Source: Phycomyces nitens
Lineage: Eukaryota; Mucoromycota; Mucoromycetes; Mucorales; Phycomycetaceae
Length of the DNA stretch: 64,000 nucleotides
Assembly: GCA_022702545.1 (NCBI GenBank)
Contig: JAHRBC010000003.1
Span: 2,604,001 to 2,668,000 of the forward strand
Reading direction: 5' to 3'
Shown here: in pieces, positions 11,635-22,436 of the stretch
Numbering within the stretch: position 1 is the stretch's first letter
Layout of the letters: each line of letters opens with the position of its first letter
Notes under the pieces: model-generated
The model's database searches: none
The model's input: the letters and a program-made list of their open reading frames with translations, nothing else
Told to the model about the DNA's origin: nothing
Made by a program: the position numbers and the translations under genes

Positions 11635-13021
11635 ATGCCAACGTCTCTCTTGCTTGAGTTGACGGGATTAGTTGCCAATGGCACCTTGGCCGATTCTCCT
11701 GAAAAGGTGATCCCAACCCTCACCTGGGTCAATGTCGCCTTTGCGTCTTCTTTTATACTTGTAAACGGTACGACTGAAACATAGTCCAACGTACACTTGC
11801 TCATTAAGATTCTTTTAAACATTAGGTATAATCTCGGTCTTTCTTGGCCTTCGTCTGGAAAAATCCCTAATCATTGCTGCTGTCCGATGCCTTATCCAAC
11901 TCACGATCATGGTACGCAAATACTCTTACGTATTCAGGCCAACAAGTCTTACGGAATCCGAATCTTTAGGGCTACATACTCGAGGACGTCTTCAAGGCTC
12001 GCCACCCAGCGCTGGTTATGCTGATGACCTGTAAGTTTTGGGCGGTCCAGAATGCTTTTATTTACCGTCTCTTTCTTTTTTTCATTTCTTTTTTTTTTGC
12101 TAGTCGTCCTCATCTTCCTTGGTGCCTATGAAACGGTGTACAACAAGTCCAAACTAACTTACAAAGGCATGGTAAAGCAAGAAATGAACGATCAGTAATG
12201 CGCTGATTCAACTTTATCTGATTTTGATGTTGCGGATCTATGATTCTAATCATATTATATTTAATGTGTGGCAGTTTATGTCAGTGTTAGTGTCAACTGG
12301 CTTTTCGACTCTGTTTATTGGCATCATTGGTGCCAGATGGGCCATGCGCCAAGACCCCTTTTGGATACCCGAGACATTTATTCCTACAATGGGCATGCTG
12401 CTGGGAAACATGATGAGTGGCATGGCAGTTGCCCTCAGCAGCTGTCTCTCAAGTCTCACAACCAACAAAGAGCAAATGGAGACCTATCTGGCCTGTGGTG
12501 CCAATAGATGGGAAGCCGGACGCTCTATTGCCATTGAGGCCGTCAGACTGGCAATGTTGCCAACAATCAACCAAATGTCTGTGATTGGCCTTATTTCCAT
12601 TCCAGGCATGATGACTGGTCAGATTCTTGGTGGTGCATCTGTAATGAATGCTGTCCGTTACCAACAGATCATCATGTTCCTCATATCTGCAAGCACTGCA
12701 TTGGGTGTCCTTAGCGCTGTTGTCGTAAGTTGCTCTCAAAAGGAGAACTGTCTAAAGCCAACCAATTGACTAATCAATTGATTATGTATAAAAAAAAAGG
12801 CTTGCATTCGTGTCATGATTGACAATCACCACCGATTGAGACCTGAGCGTATTCAGGAAGGTCGGGCCAGTTTGTTCCAGGACATAAAGGGCGTGATTGT
12901 AGCTTCCTGGAATATGTTTACCAGGATATTGTGCTGCAGGAAGAGACAGCAGGAATATAAAAAGGTAGAAGAGAATGATGATGAGGATGACCAGGCCCAG
13001 CGCAGACCTCTCCTGCGCTAA
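11635..13021 (+). CDS. UPF0014 (FetB/STAR2-like) membrane permease
   Basis: Multi-pass membrane protein of the UPF0014 family, the permease half of the bacterial FetAB exporter and plant STAR1/STAR2 (ALS3) transporters. Six exons (11635-11767, 11826-11911, 11970-12030, 12104-12171, 12275-12724, 12800-13021) give 339 residues. Diagnostic stretches: LTWVNVAFASSFIL, SLIIAAVRCLIQLT, TLFIGIIGARWAM, and the block PTMGMLLGNMMSGMAVALS, ACGANRWEAGRS, LISIPGMMTGQILGG. The C-terminal exon adds a cytosolic tail with a CCRKR cluster and an acidic run. No ATPase gene lies nearby, so the nucleotide-binding partner must be elsewhere or absent. Substrate is unknown; metal or nucleotide-sugar transport is suggested only by relatives. 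An extra upstream exon cannot be excluded. Confidence 0.85.
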
Positions 13022-13773
13022 TCATACATAGCCAGACTTGTGGGTTTTGTCAACAAATAAAGTCTTCTTTTTTCAGGAAGAAGAGAGAAATTGAGTCTTG
13101 AGACGAAATCCTTGTTGACAGACTTTAATGTTGTTGCGTACTAATATTAAAAAAAAACTATTGCCAGTGTGTTCAAACTGTATTAAACTCTTTATACCAA
13201 GAGTCATACAATATTGATTGATTTAGTCTAGCCTGTACTGAGTTTTAAACATATTCTTTATTGACTTTGGCTGTCAATATTTCTATTTTATTTTATTTTA
13301 TTTTAGAATCACTTTATGAACCGTCTTGTACCTTGCTTGGCACTAAAATTCATTAAATTAAATAAATTGCCTAAACCCAGCAATCCATCAAACCAAAGTG
13401 CATTTCATTTCATATTTGATTAATGCTTAATTTTGTGACTTGCTTTCGTGAGGTTATAAACCTCTTGATATAGTAAGCTGGCCTTTTGAGAGTCCGATTT
13501 ACTAGATATAGGTCTATAATTACCATATCAAGTAATATACTTTCTAAATTACAAACTGTAAAAAATATTGTTTCCTTTCTTGTAATTATTGGCCCAGCCA
13601 GACACACACACACACACAAAAAGAGAAAAAGAGAGAGAGATAGAGCCACCTTGAATTTTTATATCCACACTCAATAAAAATTGAAACAAAACAAGCGACA
13701 ATATTTTTTGGATCTCAATGATTTTGTTTATACACTACCCTTTCTTTTGTTCCTAAAGAAAGCGGGCAAGAAT
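13022..13773. other. Intergenic
   Basis: AT-rich, with ATTTT repeats at about 13287-13305 and an ACACAC/GAGAGA run at 13602-13642. It holds the 3' UTR of the permease gene and the promoter of the fusion gene. No exon seen. Confidence 0.45.
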
Positions 13774-15650
13774 ATGGAAGCCCAGCGTATCAAGCACTTT
13801 AAAGACACCGTCCTTGCCTCTAGCGATGGTGTGCGGGCAAAGAAGTGGCTATTGGCCTATCATCGAGACGTAGTTCAGTCAAAGGAAAATGTCCATCGAT
13901 CGTTTAAGCGAAGAGAAATCCTGGTCAATGGCCAGCCAATCGAAGAAACCAGGATTCTCAGGGAAGGGGATATAGTAGAGGTCAACTATAATCAGACTAT
14001 TGAAGACAATACTCGAATGGAGAATGTTGAGCTGGATATTCGATACCAAGACAAACATCTGGCTGTTGTTTGGAAAGCACCTGGTCAAGTATGTAAAAAA
14101 AAAGATGAAGGGGAAAAAAAAAGCATTTGCTCACCAGTCTTCTTCTTCTTCTCTTTTTTTAACAGAACTTTGGAGACTATGAAAAGGCTATTCTCTATGC
14201 GCTTGGCCTTGACCATGATTCAATGCAATGTGTGTATATGCTTCAAAAGGCAGGATCCGGTTTGGTAAGCGAGTGTGTTTTATAGTCATTATTCACAACT
14301 CCTTTCCTTATAGTTGATTATAGCCAAAACTCAGGATATTCAAAAGGCTCTCTTGGATATCTATGAGTCTGGAAACATGACGATGGGAATGAGTGTAATG
14401 TGCCATGGGGAGGTACCAAAAGACTTTTTGTCTAGTGTTCCAGATCTTGGAAATGTGTCGGTCCTGAACAATGTAGATTTGATGATGGAGAATGAGGATG
14501 AGGAAGATCTAGGTATAATTGCAAGAACAAGAGCAAGACCCTTTGATCTCGAATCGATCATCAAATCAATCACTGTACAGATCGTCACTCGATCGAATCA
14601 AGCAGATCACTTGTCCACACTCCATCTAGATCTCCCAACACCTCTGCAGAATTCAGAGATCCGACGATTGTTTTACTTGACTGGCTACCCTATTATTGGC
14701 AAGTCAATCTACACACGGTACCTCAAGTCAAGCAGTAAAAAGGGTCTCTGCATGTCCTTGACTCATCTCGGCTTTATACACCCTGTTACTCAACAGCCAC
14801 TCGAATTCAAGGTTGCTGAACCCCTAAAGTTTGCTCATTTGCGAGAACGCGAGACAAAGTTCTGGCAACGTCGACGAGATGCTGAAGAGGAACAGCTCAA
14901 ATATGCCGGTGTAGATGACGTCGACAGAGGAGATTCCAATAAGCCATTGGCCTATGTGCTTGGAGAAAAGGTAGCTTTGGCTGACCAGCTACAAAAAAAA
15001 TTCTAATCTATGCCAAACAATTGCAGAGATTCTTTGGACTCTGCTTCAAGATTGACGAGTCATGTCTGGTGCCTCGACCGAGTTCAGAGATATTGGTAGA
15101 GGCTGTGCTGGAACAGCTTGCACAGAGACAGCCAGCAAGAGTACTGGATGTTGGTACAGGCTGCGGCAATCTGCTATTATCCATCCTCCACAACTCTGCC
15201 CAAAGCACAGGAATGGGAGTTGATATTAGTGAGGCTGCGCTGGAAGTGGCTAGACAGAATGCAGGGTTACTTGGGTTGGAAGATCGGGTTGGATGGATAT
15301 GTAAAGATATGGCATTGATGAAGGATCCTGTGGAACTATACGATGTCCTGGTGTGCAACCCGCCTTATCTTTATCGAAAGAATACCAAGAAGGAGGCTCA
15401 ACAGATGGCTCGCCTGAGTCATGAGCCAGCCGAGGCGTTGTTTGCAGGAGAAGAAGGGTTTGAATTCTATCGGATTCTGCATTCCATTGCCCATCGATTG
15501 GTGGTTGGACGGAATGGAAGAGTTGTTTTGGAATGTGGAAAGGGAATGATGGACAGGGTCAAGGAACTCTGGTCTGACTGGAGAGTGGTGGAAGTGCGTA
15601 AGGATCGTCAGGGTTGGGACCGCTGCCTGGTACTTGGGAATGACGATTAA
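13774..15650 (+). CDS. Fusion: S4 + degenerate RluA-type pseudouridine synthase + PrmC/HemK methyltransferase
   Basis: Four exons (13774-14088, 14166-14264, 14314-14970, 15027-15650) in one continuous frame give 564 residues. Residues about 15-75 resemble an S4 RNA-binding domain (EILVNGQPI, LREGDIVEVNY). Residues about 85-150 follow the RluA core (KHLAVVWKAPGQ, then SGLLIIAKTQ), but the catalytic block HRLDxxTSGLL reads YMLQKAGSGLL, so the essential Asp is Gln132. The C-terminal part is a PrmC/HemK-type class I methyltransferase: PLAYVLGEK, LVPRPSSE, SAM loop DVGTGCG (398-404), catalytic NPPY (468-471), and EPAEALFAGEEGFEFYR. PrmC enzymes methylate the GGQ glutamine of release factors; the usual helical N-terminal domain is replaced here. 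The methyltransferase is probably active and the synthase part probably binds RNA only. Target unknown. Confidence 0.88.
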
Positions 15651-15714
15651 GTGTTATTATTTATGCGACTGCGGAATCTTGCCATTTGTATTCTCTTTCT
15701 TTTTTGATATTACA

Positions 15715-16187
15715 ATGAACTATCCAAACTTTAGTGTGATCTCTGGACGAATGAGGAAGCCTAGCCTGAAAAGAAAAGATGCTTTCCAGGTAGATGAGGT
15801 ACAAGATGCGTTGCCTACACCACCAAGATGGAAAAAAATGCTTGTTCTGGTGGCTGTGCTTGGTCTGCTTTGGTGGGATATACACAGCTGTATTGGAATG
15901 CAGCGACTCTCGGGCGCACTCCTGCCACCCAATCAACAGGGAGAGCGAGTTGCGTATGTGTGGATCCCGGTAATGCAGACACTAGAATATTATTATTATT
16001 ATTATTATTATTATTGCCATCATACTTATTAAGCTGTGAGTAGAAGATCGATAGGATGTGTTGCCTGGACAGTGCGACATGGACTGTCCTGCAAGTGGTT
16101 CCATGGGTTGTGCTCCTGTGTGTGGTGTTTGTCTTGGCATGTAAAATGGAATGGTTGCACGGGAAAATAAATGGCAAGAAGGAGTGA
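15715..16187 (+). CDS. Small two-pass membrane protein, unknown function
   Basis: Exon 1 (15715-15969) splices at CCG|GTAATG to an exon starting at 16044 or 16047, both in frame, ending at TGA 16185-16187; about 131 residues. It has a basic, soluble start, a hydrophobic segment (MLVLVAVLGLLWW), a short loop, then a second strongly hydrophobic segment (VVPWVVLLCVVFVLAC) and a basic C-terminus ending NGKKE. The lysines near the end could act as a retrieval signal, which is speculation. The intron holds a (TAT)n microsatellite at about 15988-16015 that would read as poly-Tyr if unspliced. I do not recognise the family. The gene starts only 64 bases after the fusion gene stops, on the same strand. 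Confidence 0.6.
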
Positions 16188-16472
16188 GGGTAGCAAAGGG
16201 TTAGATGAACTGTTATATGTGTGATTTGTGTGCGGAAGTATGGCTAGTAACAGCAACGGGCCACGTGCGGGATGATGTGCGATGAGGGCCAAATTCTGAG
16301 TGAGAACCGAGTGCAACGTGGTGGAAGGTGGGACCAATCTGTTGGGTATTACGGAGATGGCATGGATAGAATGGAATGCTTTGTCGGTACTCGCCTGTGT
16401 GACACTCGCCAAAGACAGAAAATAAGCGCCCATTTTTTTTTCTGAATTCTTGCTTCTTCTTTTCCCTTTCTC

Positions 16473-17498
16473 ATGGACTCACAACAGCGCCCCGCCCGGA
16501 AGCCTCGCCCGCTCTTTAATATTTTTCGCAAGAACAAGGCCATTGATGTGCCTCCTATAACAACTCTTGGGTCAGGAACAACTGCTGTCCTCATGGCTTC
16601 CATAGTCACCTCCGAGGACCCTTACGCCCCTCACCCTTCCATACGCTCACCGCGCTCTCCCGACCCACGCAGCCGCTACCCGGCAATAACAAACCAACCC
16701 GATCTTCGCCAAGAACGCTCTCCCAACGATAAACCAAGCGGCAGGCCCCGCTCAAAGTCAGTCGGTAGAGAGGCCCAACGGGCTCCCCCTCGTCCATGCC
16801 ATCGAAGCCTAACCGCCCGTGAACAGACTCTGAACAAACTATGTCAAAATGAACAGCCCACACCCGCCAGTCTGGCCAATATCCCCCTCTCACCCTCCCC
16901 TTCGCCGTCTCCCTCTCGATCTGCCAAAAGACCACCCGTTCCTCCAATTCCCTTTCAACACCAACCTCAAATGCCAATCAGCCCACTTAGTCCTACACAG
17001 CCCATTCACTCTATTCGCAAGGCATCGTCTGCCCGGGATCTGCGAAAGATCACTCGGCACCAGCAAGAGGCTCAGCAGCCTGCCCTACACACAATGCCCG
17101 CTCTTCCTCCCATCATAAATGCCAACATTAATCGCTCCAAATCTCTCAATGCGCCCAAAAAGTCTTCTAGGCGTCCCAAGGTCGATGATGATGATGACAT
17201 GCCACTGGCCTCAACCCTCCTTCGACAGGCAAAGGCCAATCGATCGCTCCTAAACGATGAAGAAGAAGAAGATGACAAGGATCTGGTTCCTATCGCCACC
17301 CTTTCCGACTGTAGCCCTCACAAAAGTCCTCCGGTAGGACTCAAATCGGCTGCTGCAAAATACAAGGAAAAAGTACAGGAGAGGCTTCAATTAGACGATG
17401 ATGACATGCCCATTCAGGTCGCACGGATGCGCTCAAGGAACCCAATGGGACCTGGTATGAGTGACCATCACCAATGGATGCCCCAGCCAGTCAAGTAA
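16473..17498 (+). CDS. Disordered Pro/Ser/Arg-rich protein, unknown function
   Basis: Single-exon frame of 341 residues starting MDSQQRPARKPRPLF. No folded domain is visible. The sequence is rich in Pro, Ser, Arg and Gln, with SPSPSPSPS repeats, several RSKS/SKSL-type phosphosite-like motifs and two copies of a short acidic motif, DDDDDMPLA (about 245) and DDDDMPIQVA (about 318), followed by Arg/Lys. The repeated D-run-MP motif is the most specific feature and might be a docking element (inference). Codon use and length support a real gene. No homologue recognised. Confidence 0.65.
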   Translation: MDSQQRPARKPRPLFNIFRKNKAIDVPPITTLGSGTTAVLMASIVTSEDPYAPHPSIRSPRSPDPRSRYPAITNQPDLRQERSPNDKPSGRPRSKSVGREAQRAPPRPCHRSLTAREQTLNKLCQNEQPTPASLANIPLSPSPSPSPSRSAKRPPVPPIPFQHQPQMPISPLSPTQPIHSIRKASSARDLRKITRHQQEAQQPALHTMPALPPIINANINRSKSLNAPKKSSRRPKVDDDDDMPLASTLLRQAKANRSLLNDEEEEDDKDLVPIATLSDCSPHKSPPVGLKSAAAKYKEKVQERLQLDDDDMPIQVARMRSRNPMGPGMSDHHQWMPQPVK

Positions 17499-20400
17499 TC
17501 TATATATATTTCTATACACGCCTTGTGGCATTGAATGTCCGTGGCTTTCCCGTCCAGACTGTGTATTGACTTTAACAATAAACCATGGCTAGTCCTTTTT
17601 AACTATATAAATTATTTGCTGAGTCAAAAGATGTTAATGTCATATAGTATTATTCATTTGATTTCTTCATTAGAATTAAATGAATGATTAATTAGCCCTT
17701 TAACACTACGTTTTACCGGGTAAATGAACCGGAAAAGAAAATAAGCCTTTTATGATTAGGATTTGAACTCTACTTCAAGGCAACATTTCTGGTACATAAT
17801 TGAGAATGGTAAATATTGTCACTATGCCAAAAGCAATTGTCACTATATAAAAAGTGATATCTTGCAAAAAAAACATTTAGTCTATATTTGTAAACATATT
17901 TAAATGACGATTTAAATTTACATTCTCCGACAAGTTATAAAGTCATTATGATTTTACATATGAATTCAATTCTGAACTCTTATAAAGACTTTGATATGAA
18001 ATATTGATTCATATCTACAAGCAATGTTAAGCAAAGAGCTGTAAAAACAATGAAATTTAAATTCTTTTGAGAGTCTTTAATCAAGTTCATGTAAAATCAT
18101 ATTGATTTTATAATTCATCGGAGACAATATATTTAAATATGCGTTTAAATATGATTACAAATATAGATGTCTTGTTTTTATATCACCTTCTTTATTAGGC
18201 AATTGCTTTTGGCAGAGTGAATTTTATTTTATTTTAGTAGCGGAAATTTAACTTTTTGAGAAGTAACAATATTTACCGTTTCTCGCTTTATCCTTTATAC
18301 TTTTGATATATATATATATTTATATTTTGGGATGACCAATAAAACGTGACATTACTGATACACAAGGATCAAGGAACAACTTGTTTTTAGAAAGTATTCT
18401 TAATCGCTGTTTTGAGTCGATCGGCCGGAGACGATCGAATTTTTACAAGACAATTATCATTATTATTATTATTTATGAACAATCAATGTATGGCTAAAAT
18501 ATTTCTATAATCTTGCTCATGTTCACGTGTATATAGATGTGGCTCCATCTTCATTGATATCTCGACACTTCTTTACACGTTTCCATCTAAACATGGTTAA
18601 AGACATTAAGCGGTCTTGCGCGGTCTTTTTTTTATTATTATATTTATTATTATTACTGAGCTGGAGCCGACGGACCCCATGTGTCTCTGGATTTATAAAT
18701 ATAGATGGACATTTAGGGTTGTAAAAGAAGTGTAGGTTTATTCATATTACTTGGCGGTTTTGTTTGGCTTACAAGAATCATAAACGACTTGCTGAGCAAT
18801 TGAGTATCCTCAGCCATTTCTTATGTATGTATATATATTTATATTTATATATACACATTATATTTGCTTTGTCAGTCTAAACCGTCTATATATAATGATA
18901 GGCCAAGTTTGAGGTCAAGTACGATTGAAAAGGAGTATTGAATACACTTATTTTTTTAAAGGATCGGGTCGGCTTCAATCGCGTACGGTGATCCTGGTAT
19001 CACTTGTGATACTTTTTTTTTGGAGGCTTGCTTTGATTTATTTTTTGCAATAAAACGCCCGGTCTATTTCTCATTGTTTTGCCAAGGAAAGAGCGCAAAA
19101 TATTGTCTTGTATTATTATTTTCTTTAAAAAAAAGGGGGGAAAGACCTCTTTTTTCTTTAAAGAAAAAAAAATAGCACAATCATAAAATATGTATATATA
19201 TATATATAAACTCTGCGGGTCTGGGACCTCCTATCGCAATGACCAAGTCAGGAATTAAGGTTCCTTTGTCCGCAAAGACGCTCAAATAAAGTACTGAATG
19301 TGTCTGTCAAGTAACCCATTTGCACTCTGTTATTACTCTACATATTCAGATAACCGAGTGTTCAGTATTGGTTTGTAAGGATAGCTAGATATTGGCAAGG
19401 AATCCTATAATGACAATAGGAATATGTGATAACCATAGAATGTTTATACAATTACACCTAAACTCATATTTGTGTATCTAATGAGCTCAGCATTTGGCGA
19501 TTTATAAAGACGATCTAACGCATCATGTCTATATCCAAACATTCATTATCCTTGCAATGTGAATGTAGCTATACAGGAATTCATGTCTTGATTTAATATT
19601 TCTTTCTTTCTTTCAAGAAAGAAAAAAATGGATACTTTTGCAGCGTCTGGCCAACTCTTCATGTCCGTTGTTTTCTGTTTGGGGACCATGTCAAACAGCC
19701 CCGGATGGTACCGGGTTTTCTTTGCGAAGCCAAACAGTGGAAACCTCTTTAATTACCATTATTATATTTCTTTTTTAAAAGAAAGTTGTTTTGGAACTCG
19801 TAAAATATAGTGTCAGATATCGCATGGTTGTAAGCATGCTGTGCAACAGCCAAAAATACAAAAAAAAGAGTTTGTACAATGTTGTGGAATCTCGATTAGT
19901 TTGGTGCTTGTCCGATAAAGTAAGCACTGGCTTTTTTTACTTTGGTTAGAGTCATGCGTACATTCAGCAATTACAAGTGCTTTGACTTTTTGAGCGTAAA
20001 CCAACTTTTTTCTTTAAAGAAAATGCCGTCGAGTACAAGAATGCCTACTACTCTGATTAGGGAAAAGTTGTACATGGCAAGCATGGATCCAAAACTCTTG
20101 TTCTGACCCTCAAGATACCCCAGAATCTCTTTAAACACCCGCCTATTTTCTCTATTATTGCCTAATCAAATCATTTTTCAAGAAATAAAAAGGAAGCGAT
20201 TGGAATGCCAGCAATATTTCATTATTCTCTGCTACACGCCATATCTTTCAATCTCCATTACACTTGTCCTACTCTTTCGCTTGATACAAGAAATATATAA
20301 AGTAAAATAAATAGATAGATAAATAAATTTTTGGATCTTTATTCTTGGGGTTTTAAAATAGGTGCAAGCCGACTGAACAGGCTGATTAGCTTGATCTTTT

Positions 20401-20916
20401 TACTTTAAGATTTCCAATTAGCCAGTGAAATTTGGCCCATTTATCCAAAAAACAAAAAAAAAAGAAAGAAAGATACATTCTATACATTTTTATTCATAGG
20501 CTACTTTATTGGAATTGGCCCCCCTCTAATTCATTTAAACACAATAGTGATGTAATTTACCAAGCCAAGATGATCCAAGATGCTCCAAGCCGTATTGCAA
20601 CAAGAATTCCCTTTATTAACATTGCCAAGATTCACTCTTCTTCATTATTATTACCAAGGAAAAATAATAATAATACAAGCAGTTTGTCCAGTTTTCAAGC
20701 TTGGTACTTGCAAACAGAACAAAAAAAAAGATGGACTGCAATACCAAATAGCAAAAGCTCCTTGACATTGCACCAAAACCCAAAAGGATATTATGTCAAT
20801 ATCCATATATTTCAAAGCAGTCTCATTTTTGACAGTTAAGAGCTTCTAGACCAGACAAATAAAATAAAATAAAATAAAAAAACACTTTATTTTTGATACA
20901 AATCTATCAATTCATC
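17499..20916. other. Long intergenic region, AT-rich, with MITE-like element
   Basis: No gene that I can support in 3.4 kb. It contains the 470-base inverted-repeat element listed separately, and several copies of the palindrome TTCTTTAAAGAAA or close variants (about 19156, 20012; imperfect near 19610 and 19770). Short open frames here lack codon-like structure or splice support. The HAP5 promoter lies at the right end. Confidence 0.45.
17808..18277. mobile_element. MITE-like inverted-repeat element
   Basis: The ends are GGTAAATATTGT and ACAATATTTACC, and the homology continues inward with gaps: TGCCAAAAGCAATTG at 17825 pairs with its complement near 18199, CTATATTTGTAA pairs with TTACAAATATAG near 18155, and ATGATTTTACAT pairs with ATGTAAAATCAT further in. 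Almost the whole element folds on itself. It has no coding capacity. Flanks TGAGAAT and GTTTCTC extend the pairing slightly; no clean target duplication was found. Confidence 0.75.
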
Positions 20917-22018
20917 ATGGCCGAATCTTATTCTACGATGCAGACTAATTATGGAATGCCCCAGATTCCAACAAACCAGACTGGGGCTGTCTATACGCCC
21001 CCAGAGACCTCTAGTGAAAGTGCATTCGAAAAAGAATTCTGGCTAAAGACACTCTCGTCAGTCCAACAAGACACATTTGACTTCAAGGTTCATCAGTTAC
21101 CATTGGCCCGCATCAAAAAGGTCATGAAGTCGGATGAGGACGTAAAGGTAGAATAAACAAAAAAAAAGAAGATCTTGTTTCGATCCTGTCTAATTGTGAT
21201 GTGTCTCAAGATGATTAGTGCCGAGGTAAGATGACTTTTATGTATCTGACAGTTGTAGACACAAAGAATCCTCACTCTTTTATAGGCACCCATCTTGTTT
21301 TCCAAGGGCTGTGATGTGTTTATTGCCGAACTCACTCAACGTGCCTGGTAAGCCAATCGATCAAATGAAAGCCAACTAATATGGCAATCTATAGGAAGCA
21401 CGCAGTAGAGAACAAACGAAGAACCCTGCAGCGTTCAGATATTGCGGCTGCCATCTCAAAGTCAGACATGTTTGATTTCTTGATAGACATTGTACCTCGT
21501 GAAGAACATATTCGCCAGACAAAGAATGAAAAGGTATAAAGAGGATGTGTTTGATCTATTAAACTAAGGATGAATACTAGACTTCTCTTGAATACCGTCC
21601 TGTAACCCAGCCAAACTATCCTGCCTTTAACTATTGCATCCCCCAAGGACAATATGGACTGGTACGCAAGTACAAGTGCCGAAAAAGTATATTAATTGGA
21701 GTGTTTGGATAGAATGACCAGGTATCAATGGACAATATTCAGCAGGCTCAATTGGCACTTCAACAACAGCAACAGCAACAGCAACAGCAACAACAACAGC
21801 AACAACAGCAACAACAGCAACAACAGCAACAGCAGCAACAGCAGCAACAGCAGCAACAACAACATCATGCCAATCCTCACCCACAGCAATCCATGTATAT
21901 GCAACATCCATTGCTAAACCATTCAATCTATCGCCAACAAGGACAACCTGAACAGCCTGAACACCAACCCTATGCCATTCCTCATAATTCTCACAATGGA
22001 GCATCCCAGCCATCTTAA
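20917..22018 (+). CDS. HAP5: CCAAT-binding factor subunit HAP5 / NF-YC
   Basis: Histone-fold subunit of the heterotrimeric CCAAT-binding transcription factor; pairs with the HAP3/NF-YB subunit and recruits HAP2/NF-YA. Six exons (20917-21147, 21211-21225, 21286-21347, 21395-21533, 21581-21661, 21713-22018) give 277 residues. The core reads [17 protein letters not shown], then [24 protein letters not shown] and [28 protein letters not shown], a near-perfect NF-YC fold starting near residue 61. Exon 2 is a 15-base micro-exon encoding the invariant MISAE. The C-terminus carries a run of about 35 glutamines encoded by CAA/CAG, typical of NF-YC activation domains. It regulates respiratory, iron or general genes in other fungi (family knowledge). 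Confidence 0.96.
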
Positions 22019-22436
22019 CGTACCAAAAGCCACAGCAATATTATTTCTGGTCTTATTAAACAAAAGAAAATGGCACAAGAACAAAACTTTAGATTATAAA
22101 ACTCCCTTTTCTGTTTCCATTTATTCTTCTATTATTATACTCTAGAAGAAAGAAAGAAAAAAATATTTAAGCAATTATCCAACAGTCATTAGAAAATAAA
22201 CCGTATAGAATCTGCTTTAACAGATAATTGAGCACAATACTTATTGATCTATACTAAATATTCAATGCAGTATTATTAGCATAGATTTCCTTGTATTTTT
22301 AATAATACAAGTGTTTCTGTACCAATTTGTAGGTGCGCATCTAATTTTGGGAATCGTAAATCTTAACTGTACATCAATTTTCACTGGGCGGGTTGACATT
22401 GCTTTACGAAAAAAAAAAAAGAGTGTCATTACTATA
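22019..22436. other. Intergenic between HAP5 and TRAPPC12
   Basis: AT-rich spacer with poly-A runs; HAP5 3' UTR and TRAPPC12 promoter. Nothing else seen. Confidence 0.45.

Noticed and set aside
20432..20839. 135-codon plus-strand frame upstream of HAP5
   Set aside because: Begins in poly-A sequence, has simple-repeat-derived Asn/Lys runs and no recognisable domain.
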